Shown piece by piece: positions 1 through 8,357 of a DNA stretch of 64,000 nt. The DNA is taken from positions 1-64,000 of the IMG/VR virus record IMGVR_UViG_3300001683_000016; one strand, given 5' to 3'. Below the pieces are notes generated by a model. It was not told the origin of the DNA. It searched no databases and worked only from the letters and a program-made list of their open reading frames with translations. The translations under genes were made by a program, and so were the position numbers. The first letter of the stretch is position 1, and the number at the start of each line of letters is the position of its first letter. This DNA comes from a virus.

Positions 1-114
1 ATTGCTTGGTTCGATACTTGGCTTATTGATAACTCACTATCAATGAAAGAATACAACACATTAATGAATGATAAATACTCACCCTTTTGTAGTAGCATCG
101 GGGTGTGGAGTTGA
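1..114 (+). CDS. C-terminal end of an unidentified protein (partial)
   Basis: Frame 1 is open from the first base to TGA at 112-114, giving 37 residues that end in SSIGVWS. The next gene starts 4 bases later with a GGAG ribosome-binding site overlapping this end, which suggests a continuing rightward operon. The fragment is too short to assign. By position it would be the end of the rightward structural block. Confidence 0.5.
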   Translation: MAWFDTWLIDNSLSMKEYNTLMNDKYSPFCSSIGVWS

Positions 115-118
115 TAAA

Positions 119-445
119 ATGGCACTAAAAATTGAATACAATACAAACTACGGTATAACCTGCGAAGATGCAATATGTGTAATTATAGACACACGATGTA
201 ATAAAGAAATACAAAAAGAAACGGATGAAAACGATGAAGAAGTAGTTACTAAAACATTTCCAATAGCCTACAATGGTAAAATATACGCATCACAAACCGC
301 TTATGATGATGCTGCTCCTATTGGTGGCTTCAATGGTCACTTTGAAATGACTGAATCTGCTGCTAAGACTCAGTACAATATAATCAAACAATGCTACCTT
401 GACTTAAAGACGCAAGATGGTTTTACAGACGGCGTAGATTGTTAA
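119..445 (+). CDS. Small hypothetical protein, probable virion component
   Basis: 108 residues starting MALKIEYNTN. ATG at 119 is chosen because GGAG lies 9-12 bases upstream and the preceding partial gene stops at 114; the longer in-frame start at 68 would overlap that gene heavily. The protein is polar, with an acidic stretch near residues 35-45, and has no membrane segment or known motif. It is the last rightward gene before a convergent junction with the leftward block. A tail or head accessory role is inference from position only. Confidence 0.55.
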   Translation: MALKIEYNTNYGITCEDAICVIIDTRCNKEIQKETDENDEEVVTKTFPIAYNGKIYASQTAYDDAAPIGGFNGHFEMTESAAKTQYNIIKQCYLDLKTQDGFTDGVDC

Positions 446-502
446 TCTTCAATATCAACTGTGATAATTGAGTAAAGATACCTCATCCAAAAGGGCATGT
501 CG

Positions 503-784
503 TCATTCATTAGTCTGCCCCTGTAAATTCCTCGACATTTGCACACAATATCTTATTTTCTGTGTGCTGTGTAAAACCCAAAAAGAGTCTTGAGGCAAAT
601 CAAAAGTTTCCTCTACTCTCCGACATAAATCATATCGTGAACTAACCTTTAGGTCATCGTCAATAGGCACGCCGAGAACATTACTGACTTCTTCTTCAGT
701 ATATTTTACCCTTCTATCGAGCCATACATACGCGTTACCCATGATGCTCATAAGTTTGCGAGCGAGCCACGTGAATGCCGACAT
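503..784 (-). CDS. Hypothetical protein, last gene of unit U12
   Basis: 93 residues. An amphipathic N-terminus (MSAFTWLARKLMS) is followed by charged sequence with no recognised motif. It lies 35 bases downstream of the zinc-ribbon gene at 820-984 and ends 57 bases from the convergent rightward gene. Its first residues loosely recall the tag motif of the rightward cassette proteins, but the A-W/F-x-L-L-K spacing is not kept, so I do not count it as a tag. Confidence 0.5.
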   Translation of the reverse strand: MSAFTWLARKLMSIMGNAYVWLDRRVKYTEEEVSNVLGVPIDDDLKVSSRYDLCRRVEETFDLPQDSFWVLHSTQKIRYCVQMSRNLQGQTNE

Positions 785-819
785 GGTGTAAAAAATGCAC
801 CGCTTCTATATTGATGTTG

Positions 820-984
820 TTACTTAAAAACCGAATCTTGCCAAAAATGACCACATTCTTTACACTGCCATAATTGGATTCTTTTTGCAGTTTCGTTATG
901 AAAACGAGCAGATAGGCGATGAGGGATATGCTTGTGCTTACAATTACGGCACTCTACAATTAGCCTATCCATCAATCGTCCCAT
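820..984 (-). CDS. Small zinc-ribbon protein
   Basis: 54 residues read from ATG at 984 to TAA at 820. Two cysteine pairs, CRNC and CKEC, separated by about 31 residues, fit a single zinc ribbon. It starts 5 bases after the chaperonin stop, so it is probably translated from the same message. Partner and role are unknown. Confidence 0.5.
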   Translation of the reverse strand: MGRLMDRLIVECRNCKHKHIPHRLSARFHNETAKRIQLWQCKECGHFWQDSVFK

Positions 985-989
985 CTTTA

Positions 990-2489
990 TCAAGCGCCTT
1001 TCTTTGCTATCATATCATCAATCTTTAAGATTGCAGTAGTAACTTCTGTGGCACTCAAAATTGCTTGTTTAACTAAAGATGAAGGCTCGAATACTCCTAA
1101 GTCCCACATAGATGTAATTCCCCCATTTTCTAAGTCGGGGCCAGCGTGTAAGAAGCCTTGTTGTATCTCATGCCTTAGTGCTAATATACAGTCGAGTGGG
1201 TCTTGTCCACCGTTCTCTGCTATGGTAGCAGGTAGTATCTCTAAAGCGTCTGCAAATGCTTCGATAGCCATTTGACTCCTACCTTGGGTTGATGCCGCTT
1301 GTGAACGTAGGTGAGATGCCATTGCCGCATATGCACTACCCCCACCACTTACGAGTTTGTCACCATTCATACAAAGAGAGACTACCCCAAGAGCGTCATC
1401 AAATCCACGCTCTATTTCTTCTAGTGTAGTTATGGTTGCACCTCGTAGCACTAAAGTAGATTGGTCTGATTCAATAACACCATCTACAAATAGATAGTTT
1501 ACATCATAATGCCTTTGTCTACTTATCTTACCTATTGCAGCACATTCTATGTCAGAAGGTGTTTGTGCGATAGGTATACCAAGAGTAGAGGAAAGTGCCC
1601 TCATGGTACTCTCAGGTAATCTCCTAACCACGCTTATGTTATGTTTGTATAAAAACGCGCATACGTGGTCTAAAGCACCATCTCTTACGAACACTACACC
1701 ACCGTCGTCAGGCATTTGCTCTAAGATTAATTTTGCTTGTTCTAATAAATCATCATTAGCCGAACTCTTGAATTGAGTGTATCCTTGCATGTCTAGTTGT
1801 ACTTGTATATTTTCTTCAGTCTTTTGAGGCTCTAGCCCACTATTCAATAAAACGATGCTATGTTTTCCATCTATCTCTTTTTCAATAGTCAAGTCTTTAT
1901 TTACTATAGCGCCGTTAAATAAATACGAGTCTCTTAACCCGCCACCCGGTAGACTCATCACGCGTACCTTTTCTGCATCACCCGCTTTTTGTACAGATTG
2001 TACGCACAAAGATGCAACCGCATCAAGAGACGCGTCTACTGTTTTACCTGTTATTGCAGTACGTGCAATTGCTTCTAATAACTCATTGCTATCACAATCG
2101 TGACTAAGTGTATCTAGTAGATAGTCTATAGCCATGTTAGCGGCTTCATTGTAGCCTTTACATACCACATTAGGGTGTAATCCCTTATTCATCAATGCTT
2201 CACTATTAGATAATAATTCACCTGCTAATACAACAGCAGACGTAGTACCATCATAGCATAGCGCTTCTTGAGTTTGAGCACATTCTATTACCATTTTACC
2301 AGCAGGGTGAGAAACGTCTAGTTCGCGTAATATGGTAGCACCGTCGTTGGTTACTATGGTGTTTCCACCACCATCAACCATTAACTTATCACGGCCTAGT
2401 GGCCCTAGTGTAGTCTTGACTGTTCTTACTATCGTCTTTACAGCATCTATGTTATTTCTCAATGTTGTTTCACTATCTTTTTCAGTCAT
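990..2489 (-). CDS. Group II chaperonin (thermosome/CCT type)
   Basis: ATP-driven protein-folding chamber subunit of the archaeal/eukaryotic kind; a viral copy would be expected to help fold viral proteins in the cytoplasm. The equatorial ATP site is visible as TLGPLGRDK (27-35), NDGATIL (48-54) and DGTTS (80-84). The C-terminal equatorial part keeps SGGGSAYAA, AFADALEILPATIAENGG and a final run ending ILKIDDMIAKK. At 499 residues it is shorter than the usual ~540-550. The normal GDGTT is YDGTT here, and the GGGAxE motif has lost its acidic residue. Start ATG at 2489 overlaps the stop of the upstream gene by 4 bp. Chaperonin is a known hallmark of magroviruses. Confidence 0.95.
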   Translation of the reverse strand: MTEKDSETTLRNNIDAVKTIVRTVKTTLGPLGRDKLMVDGGGNTIVTNDGATILRELDVSHPAGKMVIECAQTQEALCYDGTTSAVVLAGELLSNSEALMNKGLHPNVVCKGYNEAANMAIDYLLDTLSHDCDSNELLEAIARTAITGKTVDASLDAVASLCVQSVQKAGDAEKVRVMSLPGGGLRDSYLFNGAIVNKDLTIEKEIDGKHSIVLLNSGLEPQKTEENIQVQLDMQGYTQFKSSANDDLLEQAKLILEQMPDDGGVVFVRDGALDHVCAFLYKHNISVVRRLPESTMRALSSTLGIPIAQTPSDIECAAIGKISRQRHYDVNYLFVDGVIESDQSTLVLRGATITTLEEIERGFDDALGVVSLCMNGDKLVSGGGSAYAAMASHLRSQAASTQGRSQMAIEAFADALEILPATIAENGGQDPLDCILALRHEIQQGFLHAGPDLENGGITSMWDLGVFEPSSLVKQAILSATEVTTAILKIDDMIAKKGA

Positions 2490-2692
2490 TCCTCTTCCTC
2501 CACTATATGAGGTGTGAATGGATATTGCACTTGTGACGCTAATCTATTCGCTACTCTTTGTATGTCGGCTAAATTATTACCTCTTTGTAACATACTAAAG
2601 AGCACGTCTAACGCCTTTTTCAATTTCCATATTTCTTCTTCTGTTGTATCATCCACTTTTATTTCTCCTTCTCTTGGGTTATATTCTACCAT
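2486..2692 (-). CDS. Small acidic hypothetical protein
   Basis: 68 residues, starting MVEYNPREGE and ending in four glutamates after VHI-type sequence. The middle (about 20-55) is probably helical. It overlaps the exonuclease gene upstream and the chaperonin gene downstream by a few bases, so translation is probably coupled. No motif indicates a function. Confidence 0.55.
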   Translation of the reverse strand: MVEYNPREGEIKVDDTTEEEIWKLKKALDVLFSMLQRGNNLADIQRVANRLASQVQYPFTPHIVEEEE

Positions 2693-3294
2693 TCTACTTC
2701 TACCTCCACTATGTCTCCGGTCTCAAAAGACCTTGACTTTAATACACCGTGTTCTTTACCGAACTGATATACGTCATATGTGAGTTGTGCATCTTTCACG
2801 CAATAGTCACACACCTCTTCAAATTTACCTGCTCTCCACCCTTTAGGTGCATCTTCGCTCTTCATACTCTTACTCTTTCCTAGAGTGTGTTGTACTAACG
2901 ATTGTAAGTTTGATTCTAATTTCCCATAAGACAACGATGCCTTTTGGAAAAGTAGTTTAGTATCAATAACATTATCGGCCTTTTGCATAATATCACCAAT
3001 AGCATAACAGTCTAAGGATTGCTTCAATACTGGGAAATCAAAACCTATGATGTTATGTCCTAGTATCTTGCCACCTTTTTGTACATGTGCGGTGATATGG
3101 TCTCCAAGCGCACGTGGGTGTAACTCGTGTGTGGTTACACCGTCTATCAACACATCTTCCTTGGTGAATATGTGTGCATCTGAGCCATCCCAAGTAGCGA
3201 CTACGGATACGTCGAATAACGCTTTGTTATTCCATCCGCCTATTTCCCATGAGTAATTACTCGTCTCTATATCTAATGCCATTATGTCCGTCAT
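2686..3294 (-). CDS. DnaQ-like 3'-5' exonuclease (DEDDy)
   Basis: RNase H-fold exonuclease expected to remove nucleotides from 3' ends with two metal ions. Exo I is DIET near residues 8-11, Exo II is GHNIIGFDFP near the middle, and Exo III is YCVKD near residue 164, whose Y-x3-D spacing makes it the DEDDy subclass. At 202 residues it is a stand-alone nuclease domain with no polymerase attached. It sits in the unit with the P-loop ATPase and chaperonin. A role in proofreading, repair or host DNA breakdown is inference. Confidence 0.8.
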   Translation of the reverse strand: MTDIMALDIETSNYSWEIGGWNNKALFDVSVVATWDGSDAHIFTKEDVLIDGVTTHELHPRALGDHITAHVQKGGKILGHNIIGFDFPVLKQSLDCYAIGDIMQKADNVIDTKLLFQKASLSYGKLESNLQSLVQHTLGKSKSMKSEDAPKGWRAGKFEEVCDYCVKDAQLTYDVYQFGKEHGVLKSRSFETGDIVEVEVEW

Positions 3295-3494
3295 TCTTTC
3301 ACCAACTTGTATTCCTTCTCAATGAGTGGTTGTCCGTGTATATTGTATGATTGAAGTTCATTCAAATGCGAGAGTAGTCCAACATAGTTCTGCACTATGG
3401 CGGGGTCATTCGTAATCGTCAATCCACGAAATATCTCCTGACGAATGTTTTGGCACATCTTTGCGATTTCTTCTTGGTGCTCCTTGTCTGTCAT
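3291..3494 (-). CDS. Hypothetical small helical protein
   Basis: 67 residues, charged and probably all-helical. Start ATG at 3494 overlaps the previous stop in an ATGA, and its own stop overlaps the exonuclease start the same way. No recognised motif. Confidence 0.5.
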   Translation of the reverse strand: MTDKEHQEEIAKMCQNIRQEIFRGLTITNDPAIVQNYVGLLSHLNELQSYNIHGQPLIEKEYKLVKE

Positions 3495-3682
3495 TCAAAC
3501 ACCTCAGTATAGTGCTTGAACACAACACCTTCGTCTGTACAACCACAGAAGTCCGGTTCTTCACATTGATATCCATCCCCATCCCAACACTTGGTTGTGC
3601 CTACTATTCCACTACCCCCGCAGATGTAGCAATCGCCATCATCATCCACCGGGTACACATTAGGTTCAAACTTTATCGTCAT
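3491..3682 (-). CDS. Cysteine-rich DnaJ-type zinc-finger-like protein
   Basis: 63 residues with CYICGGSG, CWDGDGYQC and CGC groups, resembling one repeat of a DnaJ central zinc domain. ATG at 3682 is preferred to a GTG at 3694 because it makes a 4-bp ATGA overlap with the upstream small gene. Metal binding is inferred from cysteine spacing. Confidence 0.5.
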   Translation of the reverse strand: MTIKFEPNVYPVDDDGDCYICGGSGIVGTTKCWDGDGYQCEEPDFCGCTDEGVVFKHYTEVFE

Positions 3683-3807
3683 TTGAATCCACACTCCCCG
3701 AAATCACCACATGGACATCTCCATGTACCTCTATTGAGATTAGCGGAAGCATGACCCTTACATGAAGGGCATGGTATGGGCATAACCCACTCTTTGGGTT
3801 TCAGCAT
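3679..3807 (-). CDS. Zinc-ribbon microprotein
   Basis: 42 residues from ATG 3807 to TGA 3679. CPSC and CPCG pairs about 19 residues apart suggest a minimal zinc ribbon. It is linked to both neighbours by overlapping stop/start codons (TGATG upstream, ATGA downstream), which supports translation despite its size. Confidence 0.45.
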   Translation of the reverse strand: MLKPKEWVMPIPCPSCKGHASANLNRGTWRCPCGDFGECGFK

Positions 3808-4001
3808 CACGCCTCACCCCCGTAGCCCTTGCATCCCATCCTGTTCGGTCGGTGCTTCTTGGTAGTGACCTGCTTGCCGCATCTGCGGCATTCATAATCA
3901 CCAGCATTGGGGGCATCGGTATTACCAATCGTGCTGCACCACCATCGGTGTTCGCCCTCCGGCTGATTTCCTAAGTCGTAGTGGTAGGCGAAGGACATCA
4001 C
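3807..4001 (-). CDS. Zinc-ribbon protein
   Basis: 64 residues with WWC, CRRCG and a later single C, plus histidines at both ends. The CxxC and basic C-terminal half (KKHRPNR) fit a nucleic-acid-binding zinc finger. It is translationally coupled to both neighbours. Confidence 0.5.
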   Translation of the reverse strand: MMSFAYHYDLGNQPEGEHRWWCSTIGNTDAPNAGDYECRRCGKQVTTKKHRPNRMGCKGYGGEA

Positions 4002-4339
4002 TCATCACCTTCCACGCCTATCGTACCTGCTTCTACGTCGCAGTCCACATTACCATCTTCTATTGCTTCCCATTCTAGTTGCATATCGTGGAACTTCATC
4101 AGCACATCCCATGCCTTGTCGGTCTTGTCATGCTCCCAGTTGATTCGTTCTAGTTTCCAATAAGGCACGCGCTTTTCATTCATGCACCCTTCTACATACG
4201 TTGCGCCTTCAAGCGTCATTCTCAGATGAGTGATTAGTTCCATCAATTGCAATTCACTCAAACCTGAGTGCGGTAACACCACACCTGATGAGCCAATTAC
4301 ACCTCTCTCGCATTTCCATTCTTCTTCTTCATTTAACAA
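3998..4339 (-). CDS. Hypothetical acidic protein
   Basis: 113 residues with no recognised family. No ATG lies in frame near the start; TTG at 4339, overlapping the end of the upstream small gene, is the most likely start. The C-terminus is strongly acidic. The body (about 25-95) looks helical with several tryptophans. Confidence 0.5.
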   Translation of the reverse strand: MLNEEEEWKCERGVIGSSGVVLPHSGLSELQLMELITHLRMTLEGATYVEGCMNEKRVPYWKLERINWEHDKTDKAWDVLMKFHDMQLEWEAIEDGNVDCDVEAGTIGVEGDE

Positions 4340-4494
4340 TATACATCATCTCCTTCATATTCCTTTACAATAGCCTCGCGTTCTTCTTCTATACACGACA
4401 TACAAGGCTCACAATCATATTCACCATCAGCATTCTGAAAAAATACCGCGCCAGTACCTCTACATTCTAAACAGATTTTTATTTCATTTGACAT
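4333..4494 (-). CDS. Zinc-binding microprotein
   Basis: 53 residues with CLEC and CEPCMSC clusters, followed by an acidic helix. ATG at 4494 overlaps the end of the P-loop ATPase gene by 11 bases. Probable single zinc site; role unknown. Confidence 0.45.
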   Translation of the reverse strand: MSNEIKICLECRGTGAVFFQNADGEYDCEPCMSCIEEEREAIVKEYEGDDVYC

Positions 4495-5890
4495 CTTTCA
4501 CTTCCTCCTTTAGCCTTAGATACGCTATCGTACCATCTTTTGTGTTCTCGAACATTTTTGTTGCCCATTTTCCGAAGTGAGCATACGCTGTACCTCTAGT
4601 AACGCCCGTTTGCTTTCTGTAAACCTGTATTAGTTCTTGCTTCTTTATCCATTTGTCACCCTTGTTACCAAGTTCAAATGTTTCACATGTTTGCATAGAT
4701 ACAACCCATCTGTTTCTTTGTGTTATTCTTTCCGCAATTTTTGGTCCAATCTCCACTTCGCCTTCTAACCATGAGATTAAGTTACGGAATAAATCGAACA
4801 ATATTTCTGTTGCCATAGAAACGTGTTCTCCCGTAATCACCCATTTTTCATCTAACATAGCGAGGTGTGATGCAATAATTACTGTGTAATTTTCCATTGC
4901 AGGTATAAAAGACGCAACTACGTCGCTAATACCCGGTCCTAAACCATGCATTAGTTCATAGTATTCGTCTATTGCTTGAGCAAAAGCAGTATAGAATGTA
5001 TCTTCATCTGCCGTAAACATCTGTGTCATACTGTCTTGTAGCAATGTCTCTTGTTCATCTCTAGACATAGAATCCCATTCCACAAAAGATGTCTCGGTTA
5101 CATCTAATACTTTATCTCTTAATCTCTTCTCTAATTCGGTGAAGTAACTTACAATATTCTCGTATGTAATTTTCATTTTAGGCTTCTTTTTCAATGCTGA
5201 CTCTGAACGTATTAAACTTACATTTTTTCTTCTCTTCATATCCCAGTGCGACCAATACAGGAGCACTCTTTGAAAGATGCCCTTTGTTAATACGTATTCT
5301 TTCACTCCGGCAGGTGGATATGTTGTTATCCATAAAGACACCATCGACTCTATCTCTGCTCTACCACCCCTTTGTTGGAGAACTAACTTGTTGTTATTGC
5401 TCCCTACTGGGTTACAAGAAGATTGGAGATACAAAACGGTCTGCTGACTGTGTGTGCTAGGGTTGAGTATGATTGAACCTTCATCGAAGTTTAATGCTTT
5501 ACGACCTGATAGTAAACCTTCCTTGTGTATGTAATTCTCTTGACCGTTTTCATCTTTTTCTATGTGGAATGAGCCTAATAATCCAGCATCAGTACCTGAT
5601 GTATACATGTCAGATGGAACGTTTATGTCATCTAGTATGTCACCAACGAACTCCCATGCAATGCTCTTCCCTGTTCTACTCGATTGTATCCAAAACGAAT
5701 GTACTCTAGGGTCTAGGTGACTTGCGCCCCACGGTAATCTCACATAAGGGACTGCCAATTGTCCCTGTATGAAGAAAAACGACAACATTGCAGGTATGTC
5801 GTTATCTATAGATACGTTACCAAAATGCTTGATGTAACCATCAAATATCTCAAATTTCTTTATTGCCTCATATTCATTTGCTTGTTTCAT
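4484..5890 (-). CDS. P-loop ATPase, candidate replicative helicase (DUF3987-like)
   Basis: 468 residues. A Walker A-like SSRTGKS lies near residue 72, with Q in place of the usual first G. FDEGSI near residue 136 is a Walker B candidate. The last ~60 residues (KQELIQVYRKQTG... TAYAHFGKWATK) look like a winged helix. This layout recalls DUF3987/primase-associated ATPases. No MCM or DnaB is recognised elsewhere in the window, so a helicase role beside the primase is a reasonable inference, though not proven. It heads U12 and is the only unit-leading gene with a long upstream gap (107 nt after the 22-bp element), which holds a palindromic element. Confidence 0.5.
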   Translation of the reverse strand: MKQANEYEAIKKFEIFDGYIKHFGNVSIDNDIPAMLSFFFIQGQLAVPYVRLPWGASHLDPRVHSFWIQSSRTGKSIAWEFVGDILDDINVPSDMYTSGTDAGLLGSFHIEKDENGQENYIHKEGLLSGRKALNFDEGSIILNPSTHSQQTVLYLQSSCNPVGSNNNKLVLQQRGGRAEIESMVSLWITTYPPAGVKEYVLTKGIFQRVLLYWSHWDMKRRKNVSLIRSESALKKKPKMKITYENIVSYFTELEKRLRDKVLDVTETSFVEWDSMSRDEQETLLQDSMTQMFTADEDTFYTAFAQAIDEYYELMHGLGPGISDVVASFIPAMENYTVIIASHLAMLDEKWVITGEHVSMATEILFDLFRNLISWLEGEVEIGPKIAERITQRNRWVVSMQTCETFELGNKGDKWIKKQELIQVYRKQTGVTRGTAYAHFGKWATKMFENTKDGTIAYLRLKEEVKDVK

Positions 5891-5914
5891 TTTTTCTTCT
5901 CTCCTTTCCTACCC

Positions 5915-5994
5915 TTCCGAGTATTCCTAATGTCCGTCTATACTAAGGTACATAATAGTAACTATGTATAGACAATACATCGGAATAACTGACA
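5915..5994. promoter_or_regulatory. Imperfect palindromic AT-rich element, copy A
   Basis: About 80 bp that align along most of their length with the elements at 55066-55147 and 43190-43305. It holds GTCTATACTAAGG on one side and CTATGTATAGACAATACAT on the other, so GTATAGAC-type sequence occurs on both strands. It fills the gap upstream of the P-loop ATPase gene. Candidate promoter/operator; function inferred from position and recurrence. Confidence 0.5.
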
Positions 5995-5997
5995 TTT

Positions 5998-6019
5998 CAT
6001 TCTTTGTTTAAGTAGTCAA
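5998..6019 (-). promoter_or_regulatory. 22-bp operon-boundary element, copy 12
   Basis: Minus-strand core TTGACTACTTAAACA. It begins directly after the stop of the ERCC4 nuclease gene. Unlike the other copies it lies 107 nt before the next start (5890), with palindromic copy A in between. Confidence 0.65.
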
Positions 6020-6697
6020 TCATCGAAATACCGTCCGTTCAATATGAATCGCATCTTCGCTGGTCAACACTTCTGCAATTTTCTTTGCAGTTTTTCCTCC
6101 TAATCCTTTTACTTTCTTCAGGGAATCCTCATACATCATTTCTTCAATGGAGCCGCAAGTTTTCAATAATCTCTCAGCCATAATATTACCTACACCGGGT
6201 ATTGTGAGTAACACATCTTTACGCACATCGTTAGTGCTAACTCTGCGAATTGCTTGTGCACCATGTAATGATGCTGGCTTGTGTAGTTTGTTATGCAGTT
6301 TAACGACGAATAGAGCCGCTTCACTTACATTAGGGGTAAAGATTACCTGACAGTCAAAATCGGCCATTATACGGGCTATTAAACCCATGAATTTATTTTG
6401 TGTCCTACTATACGAAGTCTTAACCATTTTTACATATTGAGATATACTACCATGTATGAGTAAGAAGAAGCGTTCGTAGTTAGCATCCATATTATCTAAC
6501 TGCTTCCATAAGTGACCGCTATCACATGATTGGAGAAAATCACTAACAGACTTAGCCTCAACACACGCAGCACCTAGTAAGTAATCGCCTACTATTAACG
6601 GTTTTCTATCAACCCTCAATCCTTCTTTCTCGGCCTTACGAATGATTGATTCGCAAAGTTTACCTCTTTCGTTACTATCTATTATTAAATCAATCAT
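6020..6697 (-). CDS. ERCC4/XPF-type structure-specific nuclease with HhH domain
   Basis: Expected to cut branched or flapped DNA near single/double-strand junctions during replication or repair. Nuclease residues: D7 and E10 in IDSNERG, GDY at 37-39 and VEAKSVSD at 46-53, which is the ERKxxxD motif with A replacing R. Residues ~160-212 form a tandem helix-hairpin-helix (IPGVGNIMAERLL, VKGLGGKTAKKI). The 225-residue nuclease+(HhH)2 plan matches archaeal XPF without the helicase part. It is the last gene of the replication operon U11. ERCC4 nucleases are typical of magroviruses. Confidence 0.9.
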   Translation of the reverse strand: MIDLIIDSNERGKLCESIIRKAEKEGLRVDRKPLIVGDYLLGAACVEAKSVSDFLQSCDSGHLWKQLDNMDANYERFFLLIHGSISQYVKMVKTSYSRTQNKFMGLIARIMADFDCQVIFTPNVSEAALFVVKLHNKLHKPASLHGAQAIRRVSTNDVRKDVLLTIPGVGNIMAERLLKTCGSIEEMMYEDSLKKVKGLGGKTAKKIAEVLTSEDAIHIERTVFR

Positions 6698-6926
6698 CTA
6701 TAATACTCCTCTTCGTTGAATGCATGGCACAATACTCACTACCATTTAATTTTCTCATTTTACATTTTCTTTTTTGATTCGTAAGAGATATACACTTATC
6801 TTCATCTTTGGGTTTGGAGTAACAAATGTGACAAAAATGTGTTATTTTACTTCCTCTTGAAGTATAATTTCTCGTTCCTAGTTTTCTTCCGCATTGTAAA
6901 CAATTTTCTATATATTTTTGTGTCAT
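6690..6926 (-). CDS. Cysteine-rich zinc-finger protein
   Basis: 78 residues, basic, with CLQCG, CHIC, a middle C, KCK and CAMH groups, enough for two zinc sites. It lies between primase and ERCC4 nuclease and overlaps both by 4-8 bp. A DNA-binding partner role in replication is plausible but rests only on context. Confidence 0.55.
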   Translation of the reverse strand: MTQKYIENCLQCGRKLGTRNYTSRGSKITHFCHICYSKPKDEDKCISLTNQKRKCKMRKLNGSEYCAMHSTKRSIIDD

Positions 6927-8020
6927 AATAATTTATCCCCCGTTCCGTCATAGAATCTACATTTACCTGTGCATAATCCTTCTTCCATGAGCGTGCTACA
7001 TCTAGCATGTGCATAGCCTTTGTATACTATACTCTCAACTTGTACTGTCGTAACATCTTCATTATAATCAGCCCATCCTTGCTCTGAACATATCTGTACA
7101 ATTTGCTCTACGTGCTTTTCTAGTTCCTCTTCGGGAACTCTTTCAACAGGGAAGAACCATCTGAGTCTATCCGCTAGATAAGATGCTAGATGATATCTAG
7201 CCCTGTGAATAGGATTGCCTTCGCCTAGAGCCGCTTGCGCTAAACAAGGCAACACCTGTATTTTACCAAGAGAGACAGTTGGTAAATCTGCAACCTTCTT
7301 TTTATTTACTGCGAACACACCACCCCTTCTTTCAGGTAATGTGAGTTTAATTGGGATATTACCAAGTTGTAAATATCCGCCTCTTGGTTCTTGTGCTAAG
7401 TCTAAATAATCCTCATGTTCAAGAGTCATAATTTCTTCTGATGTAAGGGGTATAGACCAACACCCTCTTTTCATATTGTAAGAGTTAGGTATACGTATCA
7501 TACCCGCTAAGTCAAATGCTACGGTAGGGTCATTACATGATAAGTCCAAAGCATCGTGCCAATTCATCATAAGCATTTTACCAGCGCTCTTTAGTCTAGT
7601 TACTTCTAATCCATCTGTGGGTAGAAAAGTATCAGCAAAAGGAATCCATATATGAAAACCTCCGCCTGAAAAATACACATAGTGATGATAGTCGTTATCA
7701 AGTAAATGTCGATGCAGTCTTTTTACTTGACCATGCATGAAAGGAAAATCCACTCCAATACCTTTTTGTTTGAAGTCCTTACAATCGAAATCCATGACAA
7801 AGTGTCGTACTATCGCTGTGTTATATTCAGCCCTATGATGTCTAGGTGCTTGAGTACGTCTATATCCATAGGCTGTAAAATAAGCATTCCCTCTGCCGTT
7901 TTTACTTTCCCAATATTTTTCTAATTCATCCCAATTCTTGACAAGGTATCGACCGCCATGCCCGCCGTGAGCACTTAGTTCTAAGACTTCCCTAGGGAAA
8001 TCAAGAGGGATAAATGGCAC
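6923..8020 (-). CDS. Archaeo-eukaryotic primase (AEP/PriS-like)
   Basis: Synthesises primers for the viral polymerase. The three AEP motifs are visible: DFD at 77-79 (MDFDCKDF), SGGGFH at 118-123 (YFSGGGFHIWIPF), and a later basic segment around KRGCWSIPL. The C-terminus carries a Cys cluster (HARC, GLCTGKC) that could bind zinc or an Fe-S cluster, as in some primase accessory domains. At 365 residues it fits a catalytic small subunit with an added C-terminal domain; no separate PriL was recognised. It overlaps the downstream zinc protein in an ATGA. Confidence 0.88.
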   Translation of the reverse strand: MPFIPLDFPREVLELSAHGGHGGRYLVKNWDELEKYWESKNGRGNAYFTAYGYRRTQAPRHHRAEYNTAIVRHFVMDFDCKDFKQKGIGVDFPFMHGQVKRLHRHLLDNDYHHYVYFSGGGFHIWIPFADTFLPTDGLEVTRLKSAGKMLMMNWHDALDLSCNDPTVAFDLAGMIRIPNSYNMKRGCWSIPLTSEEIMTLEHEDYLDLAQEPRGGYLQLGNIPIKLTLPERRGGVFAVNKKKVADLPTVSLGKIQVLPCLAQAALGEGNPIHRARYHLASYLADRLRWFFPVERVPEEELEKHVEQIVQICSEQGWADYNEDVTTVQVESIVYKGYAHARCSTLMEEGLCTGKCRFYDGTGDKLL

Positions 8021-8024
8021 GTAA

Positions 8025-8357
8025 TCACCCTAATTTATTTTTTATTGAATCATTATATATCGCTCGCGGAAATAACCATGAGTATATGTCTCCTTCTTTC
8101 GCTTCCCATTCTACTATTTCCTTTAGTTTATGTTTACTTATTGTAACAATAATAACAGGAAAGGATTGCACGCCGTCTTCTGTGGTATACGCCCTCAAAG
8201 TCATCTGTTCTCCCACATAAACTCTATATCTTTCATCCCCAATCATACCACATTCGACCTTTAACTCTAAGTCAGGTTTATCTATTAATTTCGTTAGGCT
8301 CGTCTTTATATCTCTTAATATCCGCTTGTGTTCATCACTCACTCTTTTAACTCTCAT
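8025..8357 (-). CDS. Hypothetical protein in replication operon
   Basis: 110 residues, alpha/beta, with no cysteine clusters or catalytic motif. It sits directly between the PD-(D/E)XK nuclease (starting where that gene ends) and the primase, so a replication accessory role is possible. No family recognised. Confidence 0.55.
   Translation of the reverse strand: MRVKRVSDEHKRILRDIKTSLTKLIDKPDLELKVECGMIGDERYRVYVGEQMTLRAYTTEDGVQSFPVIIVTISKHKLKEIVEWEAKEGDIYSWLFPRAIYNDSIKNKLG

Noticed and set aside
68-118. Earlier start for the 119-445 gene
   Set aside because: It would overlap the partial gene ending at 114 and ignores the GGAG site before 119.
503-784. N-terminal cassette tag in MSAFTWLARKLMS
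   Set aside because: Only SAF and Leu positions fit; the A/S-W-x-x-L-K core is absent.
1048-2517. Several plus-strand ORFs opposite the chaperonin gene
   Set aside because: They are mirror frames of a clearly coding gene, with no ribosome-binding sites or domains.
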